A DNA stretch of 64,000 nt from Winogradskyella pelagia (GTDB lineage Bacteria; Bacteroidota; Bacteroidia; Flavobacteriales; Flavobacteriaceae): contig NZ_JAGEVF010000006.1 in NCBI RefSeq assembly GCF_017581965.1, forward strand, positions 1-64,000. Direction: 5' to 3'. The notes under the pieces were generated by a model that saw only the letters and a program-made list of their open reading frames with translations, was not told where the DNA came from and searched no databases. This document shows positions 1-8,224 of the stretch, piece by piece. Position numbers and translations under genes: made by a program. Within the stretch, counting starts at the first letter, position 1; each line of letters starts with the position of its first letter.

Positions 1-55
1 TCAAAGCAAATATTCCGATTAAAGCTAAAACTCCGAAGATTATGTAGGTATTCAT
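1..55 (-). CDS. Start of a cassette-encoded membrane protein (partial)
   Basis: Only the first 18 codons are inside the window, reading MNTYIIFGVLALIGIFAL from an ATG at 55-53. The run is almost wholly hydrophobic, so it is a membrane anchor or signal sequence. It is the next cassette of the array, beginning just after the attC site at 84-216, in the same orientation as its neighbours. Nothing can be said of its function. Confidence 0.6.
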   Translation of the reverse strand, partial: MNTYIIFGVLALIGIFAL

Positions 56-83
56 TCTTATCACGTGATTTTGGTTTAATGTG

Positions 84-216
84 CTACAACGGTCTCGTAT
101 AACCGTCAGTTACGGGTTTATATGCGTTAATTTTCGGTTTGGTACAGACGTTAGCAATTCCGAGTGGATTCGGACGTAGTCGAATCCGCCGTAATTGCGG
201 TTATACATTGTTGGGC
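84..216 (-). other. attC: attC recombination site 1
   Basis: The low-end core is CTACAAC (84-90) and the high-end core is GTTGGGC (210-216). Between them, the inner arms ACGGTCTCGTATAACCG and CGGTTATACATT can fold on each other, with further pairing around ATTCCGAG/CGGA in the middle. The site closely resembles the attC at 5358-5491 over nearly its whole length, so both belong to one subfamily. It ends the cassette of the 221-799 gene. Confidence 0.85.
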
Positions 217-220
217 ATAG

Positions 221-799
221 TTATTTTTCATTCAGTTCGTTTCCGTTCCATTTATATTTTTTCAATACTTTTTTTGATTTCAATTTGAAAGTTGGATTAT
301 CATTCTCATTTTTCTTTATCATTTCATCTTGAAATTCTGTCAACTCAATTGTTTCAGATTCAGCATTGAAAACGTAATCTTTAGTTTTCATTCCAAACTC
401 GTAATCTTCTTGTTCAATTGTTGGTAGTTCAATTAGTTTTTTGTCGTTAGTTACAAAAAAGTAATACTTTGAAGTATCACAATAACAAGCACATTGACTA
501 ATAACCACACGAATTATTTTATTAATATTTTTAAATTCCGTTGTTATTAGTTCCTCAACTTTTGAGTCATTTTCGTAAGTTTCAATAAAAACTTCAATTT
601 CTTTCAGTTTATTTCCTCTATTGTCAGTTATATAAATTAGAGTGTTTCCATTAAATTCTTCATTTGATGAAAACATCTTTTCAAATAAAGAGGTGTCATA
701 TTTAGTCAATATGAATTCTTCTGATTCAGTATATTCTTGTCCATTAACCAAGAATTGGAATAAGAGTAAAATTGATAATATGATTGTTCGTTTTTTCAT
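221..799 (-). CDS. Exported protein of unknown function, integron cassette gene
   Basis: This encodes 192 residues beginning MKKRTIILSILLLFQFLVNG, a classic signal peptide with likely cleavage before Gln-Glu, so the product is periplasmic or outer-membrane associated. The ATG at 799 is chosen because the cassette boundary GCCCAAC lies at 806-812; a longer reading frame upstream would run through the attC site. The start is only six bases from the boundary, leaving no room for a promoter, so expression must come from an upstream cassette or array promoter. The mature part is hydrophilic, with a Cys-rich patch (QCACYCD) near the middle, and ends in Lys-rich sequence. I do not recognise the family. 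Confidence 0.75.
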   Translation of the reverse strand: MKKRTIILSILLLFQFLVNGQEYTESEEFILTKYDTSLFEKMFSSNEEFNGNTLIYITDNRGNKLKEIEVFIETYENDSKVEELITTEFKNINKIIRVVISQCACYCDTSKYYFFVTNDKKLIELPTIEQEDYEFGMKTKDYVFNAESETIELTEFQDEMIKKNENDNPTFKLKSKKVLKKYKWNGNELNEK

Positions 800-805
800 A
801 ATTAT

Positions 806-937
806 GCCCAACGGTAAAGTGTATGATTTCGTTGCGTGTTTAAGCATTAAATTTAGCAAATAAATCACAGATAGAAAGTCCGCATGGGTTTTCGCAAGTA
901 GGCGAGAACTAGCAATGAATTATACACATTGTTCTCT
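806..937 (-). other. attC: attC recombination site 2
   Basis: The low-end core is GCCCAAC (806-812) and the high-end core is GTTCTCT (931-937). The inner arms GTGTATGATT and AATTATACAC pair. It is similar to the attC at 8085-8216, sharing the central AAATAAATCACAGATAGAAAG block. It closes the large restriction-modification cassette. Confidence 0.85.
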
Positions 938-1062
938 ACTGGCTTTTTGTATTCAGATTGGTTTCGAGCGTTGGCAGAGACATACTCTTTTACAGTTTTG
1001 GTGATGTTTGGATGATGCGACTGTACATGTGTATGGCTCGTAAGGTTGACTTTCTGTTGAAT

Positions 1063-2829
1063 TTAGTTTTTTAATTGATTAATTAAATTCTTTATGTTCA
1101 AAAAATGAGTGTCTTCCTTATTAAGCCAATTTGAAACAAATTGAAGAACTGTAGATTCGTACTGTTTGCTTTCACCATAGCATTGAATACAAAAATTAAA
1201 AAGTAATTCTTTAGAATTTGATGATGCACTTTTGATTATTGAAATATCTTTATCAGGTTTCAATAGTTTTAGCAACTTTTTGGCAAAATCTTCATCCCAA
1301 ATAATATCTTCAGGAATTAAAAGCGGTAAATAGAACACATTTTTTTTATAGAATTCTAAGTATTTTTTTGCTAGTCTTAGAGTTTCCTCTTCTTTCAATT
1401 CTTTGGATTGATTTCCGCCGTTTAAATAAAACTTCACATCACAACCAGTTTGGGATTTTATCAATGCTTTTAGTTTTACACTGGTATCTTGTTGATTGGG
1501 TGGTATTGAGTTCAAATCAATTGGCGATTGAAGTTTCTTCTGGTCTCCGTCAAATACTACGTATGTGTCATCAGTGATTTCCATAATTGTAGTAAGTCTT
1601 TGATTAATATCATCAGCACCTCCAGGAAGATATTTTGTTACAAAAATATCTTCTGTAGCTTTTCCTAATTTTTCAATGGTTTTATCAATAATGATTTGAG
1701 CAGTTCTGTCTTCTACAAGAATAATTTTTTTGGTGGTGTTTTCTATTTCTAATTCGTGGAATGCTTCTTTATAATTTCTATCATTATCAATTACGAATTT
1801 ACCAGTAGTATTAAGAGTAGAAAATACTTTAATTGATTCATTTGGCATATTCTCGATTAGAAAAGGTGAATGAGTAGAAATAACTACTTGATGTTTTTTC
1901 TTTATACATTGCTCTATTAAAAACGACATTAATCTTTTTTGAGCACCACTATGCAGTGATGTTTCCGGTTCATCTAATAATATCAAACTTTCGTTCGATG
2001 CATTATATATTTTATGGACAAGAATGACGACTGCTGTTTCACCACTTCCTGCGAACGCTTCTGAATAATTAATATTTTTTTGCTTTAATCTAATCGAGGT
2101 TCCCCAATCTTTAAAAAGGTTGTGTTCAATGATTTCAATAGTTTCAAATTCTTTTCTCAATATTTCAGAAACTATTTTTGTTTCAATTTTAGATAAAATT
2201 ACTTTTGGTTTGTTTCTATTTGGCTTATAGTAAGATATTATTTTATTCGTATCAAAAGCCTCTTTAAGTTTATTGGAATAGAAACGAAGAAAATCTTGTT
2301 TGGTTTTATGAGTATTAGAATGAAATTTTAAAAAATGAAAAAATTTGTCAAAAGCACTTAATTCTGTTCTGAAATCAAGATAAACTACATCTTTTTCAAT
2401 TGGGGAAAACCTTTGCGAATTCTGCATCCCATAACGTTTAATTGGTTTAGCAGTTTCCCAGTAATCAGGGTCATTATCTCGGTGGATTCTTTGTTTAATT
2501 ACTTCTTTTATTAAGCCATTATCTTTAAATCCATAAATGAAACAATTTCTGTTTTTATCAAACTCTTTAATTGGGTCTAACTCAGTTGTAAACCAGTAAT
2601 CTCCTAGACTATAACCTTTTGGACAACCATAGAGAGATTGTAATGTTGAACTTTTACCACCTCCATTTTTCCCTACTAAAAATGTAATCGGAAAATCAAA
2701 TGTGATTTTAGAATCAGGTGCTAAGTTTCTAAAGAATGGATATCTTATATATTCGATATACTTTCTATGAATATCATTGTTTTTTAATTGCTGAAGTGTA
2801 TTTATATTTTTAACGATTTTGTCAATCAT
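1063..2829 (-). CDS. OLD-like ATPase with TOPRIM nuclease domain, part of restriction-modification cassette
   Basis: This 588-residue protein has an SMC/ABC-type ATPase with a Walker A GKNGGGKS (residues 53-60), an ABC-like signature AGSGE (260-264), a Walker B LILLDEPE (282-289) and a switch-His segment STHSPF (318-323). A TOPRIM half follows, with an acidic ILVED near 370-373 and a DGD at 427-429. This order is that of overcoming-lysogenization-defect (OLD) nucleases and Gabija A-like proteins. It overlaps the HpaII-like endonuclease gene by four bases (ATGA) and is the last gene of one cassette. I infer an accessory anti-phage nuclease or DNA-end sensor working with the R-M pair. Assignment to a precise OLD class is not possible from motifs alone. 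Confidence 0.85.
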   Translation of the reverse strand: MIDKIVKNINTLQQLKNNDIHRKYIEYIRYPFFRNLAPDSKITFDFPITFLVGKNGGGKSSTLQSLYGCPKGYSLGDYWFTTELDPIKEFDKNRNCFIYGFKDNGLIKEVIKQRIHRDNDPDYWETAKPIKRYGMQNSQRFSPIEKDVVYLDFRTELSAFDKFFHFLKFHSNTHKTKQDFLRFYSNKLKEAFDTNKIISYYKPNRNKPKVILSKIETKIVSEILRKEFETIEIIEHNLFKDWGTSIRLKQKNINYSEAFAGSGETAVVILVHKIYNASNESLILLDEPETSLHSGAQKRLMSFLIEQCIKKKHQVVISTHSPFLIENMPNESIKVFSTLNTTGKFVIDNDRNYKEAFHELEIENTTKKIILVEDRTAQIIIDKTIEKLGKATEDIFVTKYLPGGADDINQRLTTIMEITDDTYVVFDGDQKKLQSPIDLNSIPPNQQDTSVKLKALIKSQTGCDVKFYLNGGNQSKELKEEETLRLAKKYLEFYKKNVFYLPLLIPEDIIWDEDFAKKLLKLLKPDKDISIIKSASSNSKELLFNFCIQCYGESKQYESTVLQFVSNWLNKEDTHFLNIKNLINQLKN

Positions 2830-3902
2830 ACAAACCTGATTTGTAGATTGAGCTTAAAGTATAGGCTTCCATTTTCTATATAAATTTTACCAAAATCATG
2901 TCGTGAACTACTAGCTGTATCTAACTTTGTATTAGTAAAAAGGTAATCTTCAAATTCGTTCCTATTGTAGACATGATAACAAAGAACATCTCCATTTTCT
3001 TTAACAATTAAATATCCGCCTGTCGCATCATATTTACCACTCCACACTTTTGAAGGCATCATGCCAAGTGCAACATCTGTTAAGAAGCGTTTTATTTTGT
3101 ATTCGTAAAATTCGTGCTCATTTTCAATATCAAAGTCTAATGGATTTTTTTCAGATATTTTTTTAACTAAATCCGTTAATTGAGAAAATTTATTTGAATA
3201 AAAGTCAAACACTATTTGAGATAGAATTTGTGGCAATAAGCTGTCTATTAAAACAAGATTGTTTGAGAAAATTTGTCTCTCTGTTTTTAAGAATTCAAAA
3301 GAACCGCCTTTAGATTGAATTTGAGCAATTCTATCAATAATTTTACTCCTAGTCGAAATAGAATTTATGTCTTCAATTTGCTTGGCAGTTAAATCAACAC
3401 CATTTATTTTGAAAATGAAATTGGTTGTTTTGCCAGCGTTTAGTAGAGTGGAAGGACTGCCAAGTTGAGATTTAATACTGAATCCTAAAGTTGGTTGCTG
3501 ATTTGTTCTTTGGTCATGAACTACAATCGTAATGTCAGTTTTAGCAGACGAGCTTGCTTTTAAAGACATACAGTTTATTGATTGCATAAATTCTTCGATT
3601 TCTGGAATAGAGAAAGTCCGTTCACGGTTTTCTTTAATTGCATCTAAAAGGAAAATAGCTTTGGTTTTAAACTCTTCAATTGGGATTTTTAAAATTTCTT
3701 GTTCTCCAGAAATTAATATTAACTCGTCTTTAATCGAGTATTCAAAATCACCATTATTCTCTGAGCGAAGTATTTTGATTATAGGATAAACCAATCCCTC
3801 AAGTTTCTCAATATCTTTATTCCCGAGAAAAAGCTGTTTATCACCTAATAGTTTGAAAAGAGCATAAATTTCACTCCATTCACCTTTGTTACCTGTAATC
3901 AT
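2826..3902 (-). CDS. HpaII-family type II restriction endonuclease
   Basis: This is a 358-residue protein. A central block reads TDITIVVHD and then GFSIKSQLGSPSTLLNAG, followed by TTNFIF: the conserved D...(S)xK nuclease core and flanking motif of the HpaII restriction family. The C-terminus ends in the family-like YFKLNLQIRF. HpaII-type enzymes cut C/CGG; that specificity is inferred from the family, not shown here. The gene lies directly downstream of a 5-methylcytosine methyltransferase with a 4-base overlap, the expected protective partner, and has a 4-base overlap with the OLD-like gene after it. All three ride on one integron cassette. Confidence 0.88.
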   Translation of the reverse strand: MITGNKGEWSEIYALFKLLGDKQLFLGNKDIEKLEGLVYPIIKILRSENNGDFEYSIKDELILISGEQEILKIPIEEFKTKAIFLLDAIKENRERTFSIPEIEEFMQSINCMSLKASSSAKTDITIVVHDQRTNQQPTLGFSIKSQLGSPSTLLNAGKTTNFIFKINGVDLTAKQIEDINSISTRSKIIDRIAQIQSKGGSFEFLKTERQIFSNNLVLIDSLLPQILSQIVFDFYSNKFSQLTDLVKKISEKNPLDFDIENEHEFYEYKIKRFLTDVALGMMPSKVWSGKYDATGGYLIVKENGDVLCYHVYNRNEFEDYLFTNTKLDTASSSRHDFGKIYIENGSLYFKLNLQIRFV

Positions 3903-5164
3903 TTGCAGTTTAGTTTTTCTATAATTTTTTCTGCTGTTGCTTGGATAGCAGGAACTGCAATTGAATTACCGAACTGTTTGTAGGCTTGTGCGTCTGATAC
4001 TATTATTTTGAAGTTATCAGGAAATCCTTGAAGTCTGGCCCATTCTCGTGGTGTCATTTTTCTAATTCCCTCACGATTGACTTCACCAGAAATATTTGTT
4101 ACAGGAATAAAATTTGTAAGTCTATCGTCTAAAACCAAATTTCTTTCTCTTCCCATTCCACCACAAACTACTGCATTTGCTATTCCATCATTTGGTATAA
4201 TTTCGTAGCCAAATCCATTTCCTTTACTTTCATGTCTCGCTCTATGATTTCTTAAAGTCTGAACATAAGTTGTAGATAAGTAGTATTTAACAGAAACTTC
4301 TTGCTCCTCTAAAATGTCGTCTAATACAGCAGTTTTATCTTTTGGTTCTGGGTATTTAAAATCTGTAATACCCAAATCTTTGCGGAAACCAACTATGAAA
4401 ATCCGCTCACGATTTTGAGGAACACCGAATTCCTTTGCGTTTATTATTTGAGGTTCGGGAACGTAGTAGTTCAAATCTTGTCTTAGAACATTTAAAATCG
4501 TTGCTAATGTTTTTCCTTTATCGTGATTGCGCAGACCTTTGACATTTTCGAGAAAAATTGCTTTTGGTTGTTTTTCTTTTATGATTTCTGCAACGTCAAA
4601 AAACAATGTTCCACGAGTATCTTCAAATCCACCACGTCTGCCAGCAATTGAAAATGCTTGACAGGGAAATCCAGCGCAAAGCACATCAAAATTATCTGGT
4701 ATGTAGCTTTTTGTTTTTGGTTTAGTAATATCGCCAAATGGAATTTCGCCAAAGTTTGCTTTGTAAGTTTGCTTTGAGTATTTATCCCATTCGCTTGTAA
4801 AAACACATTTCCCATTAAGGTTTTGCAATGCTATTCTAAATCCACCAATTCCAGCAAAAAGGTCAATGAATTTAAATTTTGGTTTTTCAGGTGCTGGGAA
4901 AGGAACAGATTTTTTTAAATCGAAAATCAAATATTGAAGAGCCTCTTCTGCAACTTTGTTTGTGATTTGTTCGTTAGGATATTTTTTAACCAACCTTTCT
5001 TTTACAAAAGCAAGTGCATCCTTTTTGTAGAACTGCGAGACTCCGTTTTTATGATTATGCAAATAGTGAGTAAAAGAAGCTGGTTTAGAACTCTCTGGCT
5101 CAACTACTTTGATTTCAAATAGCTGTCCGTCAATGTTTTCTATATCAATTCTTTCTTTTATCAT
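3899..5164 (-). CDS. DNA (cytosine-5-)-methyltransferase, R-M partner
   Basis: The 421-residue enzyme has the m5C methyltransferase motifs in order: motif I DLFAGIGGF (101-109) binding SAM, motif IV GFPCQAFS with catalytic Cys168, motif VI ENV (206-208), motif VIII QNRERIFIVGF, then motifs IX/X RKMTPREWARLQGF and YKQFGNSIAVP. About 95 residues precede motif I, as in HpaII/NgoPII-type enzymes. It is first in a three-gene overlapping unit (methyltransferase, endonuclease, OLD-like nuclease), so protective methylation is translated first. A 193-bp leader (5165-5357) separates its ATG from the cassette boundary. That is far longer than in any other cassette here and is large enough to hold its own promoter, though I see no clear TAnnTTTG box in it. 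Confidence 0.95.
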   Translation of the reverse strand: MIKERIDIENIDGQLFEIKVVEPESSKPASFTHYLHNHKNGVSQFYKKDALAFVKERLVKKYPNEQITNKVAEEALQYLIFDLKKSVPFPAPEKPKFKFIDLFAGIGGFRIALQNLNGKCVFTSEWDKYSKQTYKANFGEIPFGDITKPKTKSYIPDNFDVLCAGFPCQAFSIAGRRGGFEDTRGTLFFDVAEIIKEKQPKAIFLENVKGLRNHDKGKTLATILNVLRQDLNYYVPEPQIINAKEFGVPQNRERIFIVGFRKDLGITDFKYPEPKDKTAVLDDILEEQEVSVKYYLSTTYVQTLRNHRARHESKGNGFGYEIIPNDGIANAVVCGGMGRERNLVLDDRLTNFIPVTNISGEVNREGIRKMTPREWARLQGFPDNFKIIVSDAQAYKQFGNSIAVPAIQATAEKIIEKLNCK

Positions 5165-5357
5165 AAAATAGTAAATTCAACCTTACAAGTTAAAAAAGAT
5201 TTAGATTGTATGTATTTTTTATTCGATTTTTTGTTCACATTTTTTTGTCGATAAAGTTGCTCAAGCGCAAAGGCAGAAACAGCTCTTTTATTTTTCAGCT
5301 TTTGGCGACGCGTTTGGAAAAATAAATGTGCTGTTTAAGCGGTGGCTTTTAGCTTGT
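5165..5357 (-). other. Leader region of the restriction-modification cassette
   Basis: These 193 bases lie between the cassette boundary (GTAGAGAAC, 5356-5364) and the methyltransferase ATG. They hold no open frame that I can support. Other complete cassettes in this array have 6 to about 41 bases here, so this leader probably carries transcription signals for the operon. I found no perfect Bacteroidota -7 box. The stretch 5282-5335 is comparatively GC-rich and contains short inverted segments around TTTTTCAGC. Confidence 0.35.
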
Positions 5358-5491
5358 AGAGAACGGTCTCGTATAACCGTCAGTTACGGATTAAAGTACT
5401 CAAATTTTTCGGTTTAGCACAGACGTTAGCAATTCCGAGTGGATTCGGACGTAGTCGAATCCGCCGTAATTGCGGTTATACATTGTTGTGT
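5358..5491 (-). other. attC: attC recombination site 3
   Basis: The low-end core is AGAGAAC (5358-5364) and the high-end core is GTTGTGT (5485-5491). It is nearly a copy of attC 1 (84-216), including ACGGTCTCGTATAACCGTC and the ATTCCGAGTGGATTCGGACG block. The stop codon of the 5476-5970 gene lies inside its inner arm. Confidence 0.88.
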
Positions 5492-5970
5492 GTAGGCTTT
5501 TTATTTCCATTTAGTTTTATTGTCAGTCCAAATAAAATTCCAACAACGATGGATGGAATAATTCCAAACATTAAAATCCAGTACATTGGTTTAAAAATAT
5601 AATCATAAAATGGGTCATCGTGTGTTCCAATATTTTCAATTCCTTCTTGGAAAAATCCGATAAGGCTTGTTAAAAAGGTAGCTGTTATCAAAGTCAGAAT
5701 TCCGTATTTAATTCCAGTCAGAATATAGTTCCGTTTTTTTACAAGAATTTCAATTCCAGCTTTTTTTCCGAAAAAGTATCCCATTCCGTAAAAGAATGCA
5801 ATTCCCATTATCACATTAAACCAAAATCCAATGTCAAGAATCCACGTAAAAGATTTTGAAGTTCCGTCCCAAAATATCCAAGTTGGAATTAAATATGCTA
5901 AAACAATTCCGATTGACACAGAAATTGTTGCAACTCTAATTCCAATTTTTTCAGCACTTTCTTTGGTCAT
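5476..5970 (-). CDS. Four-helix membrane protein, integron cassette gene
   Basis: This encodes 164 residues with about four hydrophobic segments (near 12-34, 46-66, 86-106 and 131-152), separated by short polar loops with a GKKAG turn after the second. It is probably an inner-membrane protein. The last five residues (THNNV) and the TAA stop are encoded within the attC arm, so the recombination site shapes the C-terminus. The ATG at 5970 is 23 bases from the boundary core at 5994-6000. Similar small four-helix proteins are frequent passengers of flavobacterial cassettes, but I cannot name a family. Confidence 0.75.
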   Translation of the reverse strand: MTKESAEKIGIRVATISVSIGIVLAYLIPTWIFWDGTSKSFTWILDIGFWFNVIMGIAFFYGMGYFFGKKAGIEILVKKRNYILTGIKYGILTLITATFLTSLIGFFQEGIENIGTHDDPFYDYIFKPMYWILMFGIIPSIVVGILFGLTIKLNGNKKPTHNNV

Positions 5971-5993
5971 TTACGATGCTTTTTTCAGCTTAC

Positions 5994-6128
5994 ACACAAC
6001 GGTTTTGGCTATGGTTTCGTTACGGAATGGTACGCGAGTATCATTCCGCCGTAACCATAAATTTAGCAAAAAGGCTTGAAATTCCGATTAGGAATTTCAG
6101 CCGTAATGAACTATAGCCGTTGTTAGGT
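5994..6128 (-). other. attC: attC recombination site 4
   Basis: The low-end core is ACACAAC (5994-6000) and the high-end core is GTTAGGT (6122-6128). The arms GGCTATGGTT and AACTATAGCC pair, with inner complementary blocks TTCCGCCGTAACC and GGAATGGTAC. The sequence differs from the other sites, so this is another attC subfamily. Confidence 0.82.
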
Positions 6129-6917
6129 GCTGTGTTTTATTTTTCGAATCACATTTTTTTCAAAGTCAGACAGAATAAATTCTTTTGTTTCTGAATTATA
6201 AGTCATAATCTGCATATTTCTTTGGTCAACCATATCAATCAAAAAGTTTTCTGTTTTATGAGTTTGATTATGTGAAAAAATGGCTTTTATGTTTTTTAAT
6301 TCACTTTCTGATAGTTCATTCAGTGTGTTTTGGATATATCTGTCTATTAGTTCGTCAACATTTGGAACGTCATATTTGGATAGAAAGATTGGAAGGTTTA
6401 AGTATTCACTACAATCAGATTTAATTTTTAACCAAATATTGTTTTGTTTCCTGTTCGGCTTTAAGTTTACTTTTTCTATTGCAAAAACTAATATTCCAGG
6501 ACTTGGGTTTTTGAAGTCAAATTCTACACTTGAATTATCTTGTTTTCTTTGGATGATTTCCTTGGTAGCAGGCAATAATCTGTTGACAGAATCGGAAAGA
6601 ATTAAATCATTTGAATTTTTAAAGTCAAATATTGCAGAAAGTGATTTATTCTGGCATTCTATGTTTCCACCAAAATTAAAATGCAGTTCAGTTATATAAT
6701 TTTCAGCTGTTTTTTCTGAAACACCAAATACAAAGTGAATTTCAGATTCATTATCATACCATGTCGGTCCAATTTTTAACCTTAAACCTTGTTTTCTTAA
6801 ATCAATTGTTCCAATGTCATTAGTTTCATTAACCTCAACTGCACTTACTGTTTTTTGATTTGAACCACATGAGTTCAAAATGATTAATAAAGTAATAAGT
6901 AAGTTTAATTTTTTCAT
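6123..6917 (-). CDS. Lipoprotein of unknown function, integron cassette gene
   Basis: The protein has 264 residues starting MKKLNLLITLLIILNSCGS, with a lipobox ending in Cys17, so it is a lipid-anchored envelope protein. The start at 6917 is preferred because an upstream ATG (7076) would place 53 extra codons across the attC site. The mature sequence carries beta-rich segments and a C-terminal helical part (YIQNTLNELSESELKNIKAI). Its TAA stop (6123-6125) is built from the attC core GTTAGGT itself. The family is not recognised. Confidence 0.75.
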   Translation of the reverse strand: MKKLNLLITLLIILNSCGSNQKTVSAVEVNETNDIGTIDLRKQGLRLKIGPTWYDNESEIHFVFGVSEKTAENYITELHFNFGGNIECQNKSLSAIFDFKNSNDLILSDSVNRLLPATKEIIQRKQDNSSVEFDFKNPSPGILVFAIEKVNLKPNRKQNNIWLKIKSDCSEYLNLPIFLSKYDVPNVDELIDRYIQNTLNELSESELKNIKAIFSHNQTHKTENFLIDMVDQRNMQIMTYNSETKEFILSDFEKNVIRKIKHST

Positions 6918-6934
6918 TGGGTTTTTGACATTGC

Positions 6935-7144
6935 ACCTAACGTGTTTGTGTAAGGTTTGTGCGGATTGAGCCGAAGCTATTTTTAGCTTTGGTGAGCCAA
7001 GTTGCTTGCAACTGGCGAAAAATCCGCTGGAGAAAAATAGCAAGGCTTTGACTTGCCAATTTTCCGATGAAACCATTTGTTTGTTTAAAGATAGAAATTA
7101 AAATTGAAGTAGGAAGTAAGCATTAACTTTACACATTGTTAGCT
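6935..7144 (-). other. attC: attC recombination site 5, enlarged
   Basis: The low-end core is ACCTAAC (6935-6941) and the high-end core is GTTAGCT (7138-7144). At 210 bp it is much longer than its neighbours. The extra central part contains nested inverted segments (GAAGCTATTTTTAGCTTTGG; GTTGCTTGCAAC). Outer arms GTGTAAGG and CTTTACAC pair. It is probably a natural long-variable-terminal-structure attC rather than a composite. Confidence 0.78.
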
Positions 7145-7164
7145 ACTGTGACAACTTATAATGT

Positions 7165-8043
7165 TTAGTTCCGAATGACCTTTCTTTCTCTTAAATTATA
7201 TTTATCTCCACTTTTTAAAAAATAGAATAATTGGTTTTTATTCGGTATTTTTTTATAAGTTTCCTCATCAAATGGATTAGATTCAATTGACCAGAATGAT
7301 TTGTCATAGATAATAACATAACTTTCTCCAATAACTTCGAGAATATCTCCTTTGACAACAATAGCTGTACTCTCATCAATTCCGACACCTAAAAGTTCAG
7401 GTTTATTCTCAAGAATTATAAACATATCAAACTGTCGATTTCTGCTTAAGACGTGTTGGTCAATAGCGATATTTGAAATAAATCCGAATCCGATTTCGTG
7501 GTCTCCCATCATTATTTGATTGTTTTTTGTATCTCCTCTTGCTAAATAAGAACCTTGGATAGTTGCACCTGCAGACGAACCAGCAATTACACCACCTCTG
7601 TCCAATAATTTTAATAACTCTTTATGTACTTTGGTATTTAAATAACTGTCTGCGATTCTCCAATGTCTACCACCAGTAAAATAAATACCTGTAGCTTCTT
7701 TAATCGGCTTAACAAATTCGTCAGTATTAGCTTCAATAGAATCGCTTGTATGTAAAATAGTAAAATTAGGTATACCATATTCTTTGAAATTTCTTTTTAG
7801 TAACATAGTATCTATTTCATTATTCCTAACAAACGCAGTTGGTATAACCACTATCTTTGCGGAATCTCCACCAGCCAGTTTCCGAAATTCTTTCATAATG
7901 TTTGTATGTCCAATTTCTCCACCACCAATTGCTATAAGTGTTCCGTTTTTATTCCCAGTGGTTATTTCATTTTCCTGTGCTATATTTTCAACGGGTAACA
8001 GTAAAACGATAAAAAGTAGAAATGGCATTTTAATTCTTAACAT
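7165..8043 (-). CDS. Exported cyanophycinase-like serine peptidase (S51 family)
   Basis: This is a 292-residue protein. A signal peptide (about residues 1-22, LLFIVLLLPVENIAQ) is followed by an S51/cyanophycinase fold: glycine-rich IAIGGGEIGHT (38-47), GIYFTGGRHWRI (119-130), the nucleophile elbow GSSAGAT with Ser157, and IDQHV downstream for the probable catalytic His. Cyanophycinases hydrolyse multi-L-arginyl-poly-L-aspartate into beta-Asp-Arg dipeptides; extracellular forms let non-producers feed on it. The substrate is inferred from the family and may be another isoaspartyl peptide. It is carried alone on a cassette whose start lies about 41 bases from the boundary core. ATG at 8028 is an alternative start. 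Confidence 0.85.
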   Translation of the reverse strand: MLRIKMPFLLFIVLLLPVENIAQENEITTGNKNGTLIAIGGGEIGHTNIMKEFRKLAGGDSAKIVVIPTAFVRNNEIDTMLLKRNFKEYGIPNFTILHTSDSIEANTDEFVKPIKEATGIYFTGGRHWRIADSYLNTKVHKELLKLLDRGGVIAGSSAGATIQGSYLARGDTKNNQIMMGDHEIGFGFISNIAIDQHVLSRNRQFDMFIILENKPELLGVGIDESTAIVVKGDILEVIGESYVIIYDKSFWSIESNPFDEETYKKIPNKNQLFYFLKSGDKYNLRERKVIRN

Positions 8044-8084
8044 TGGAAGTTTTTAATTATTAGTAAGGATTTTGAGGTCATTGT

Positions 8085-8216
8085 AGCTAACGTAATTGTG
8101 TATGATTAGTTGCGTGGTTTAAGCACTAAAGTTAGCAAATAAATCACAGATAGAAAGTACGCGAGGACTTTCGTAAATAGATTATAACTAGCAATGAATT
8201 ATACACGGTGTTAGGC
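8085..8216 (-). other. attC: attC recombination site 6
   Basis: The low-end core is AGCTAAC (8085-8091) and the high-end core is GTTAGGC (8210-8216), a canonical GTTRRRY. It shares long blocks with attC 2, including AAATAAATCACAGATAGAAAG and AACTAGCAATGAATTATACAC. The arms GTGTATGATT and AATTATACAC pair. Confidence 0.88.
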
Positions 8217-8224
8217 ACTGGTTT

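Noticed and set aside
1063..5164. Restriction-modification genes as an independent island rather than a cassette
   Set aside because: Both ends carry matching core sites with attC arms on either side, so they are one cassette of the array.
6918..7076. N-terminal extension of the 6123 lipoprotein gene to 7076
   Set aside because: It would cross the cassette boundary and attC site; a lipoprotein signal starts at 6917.
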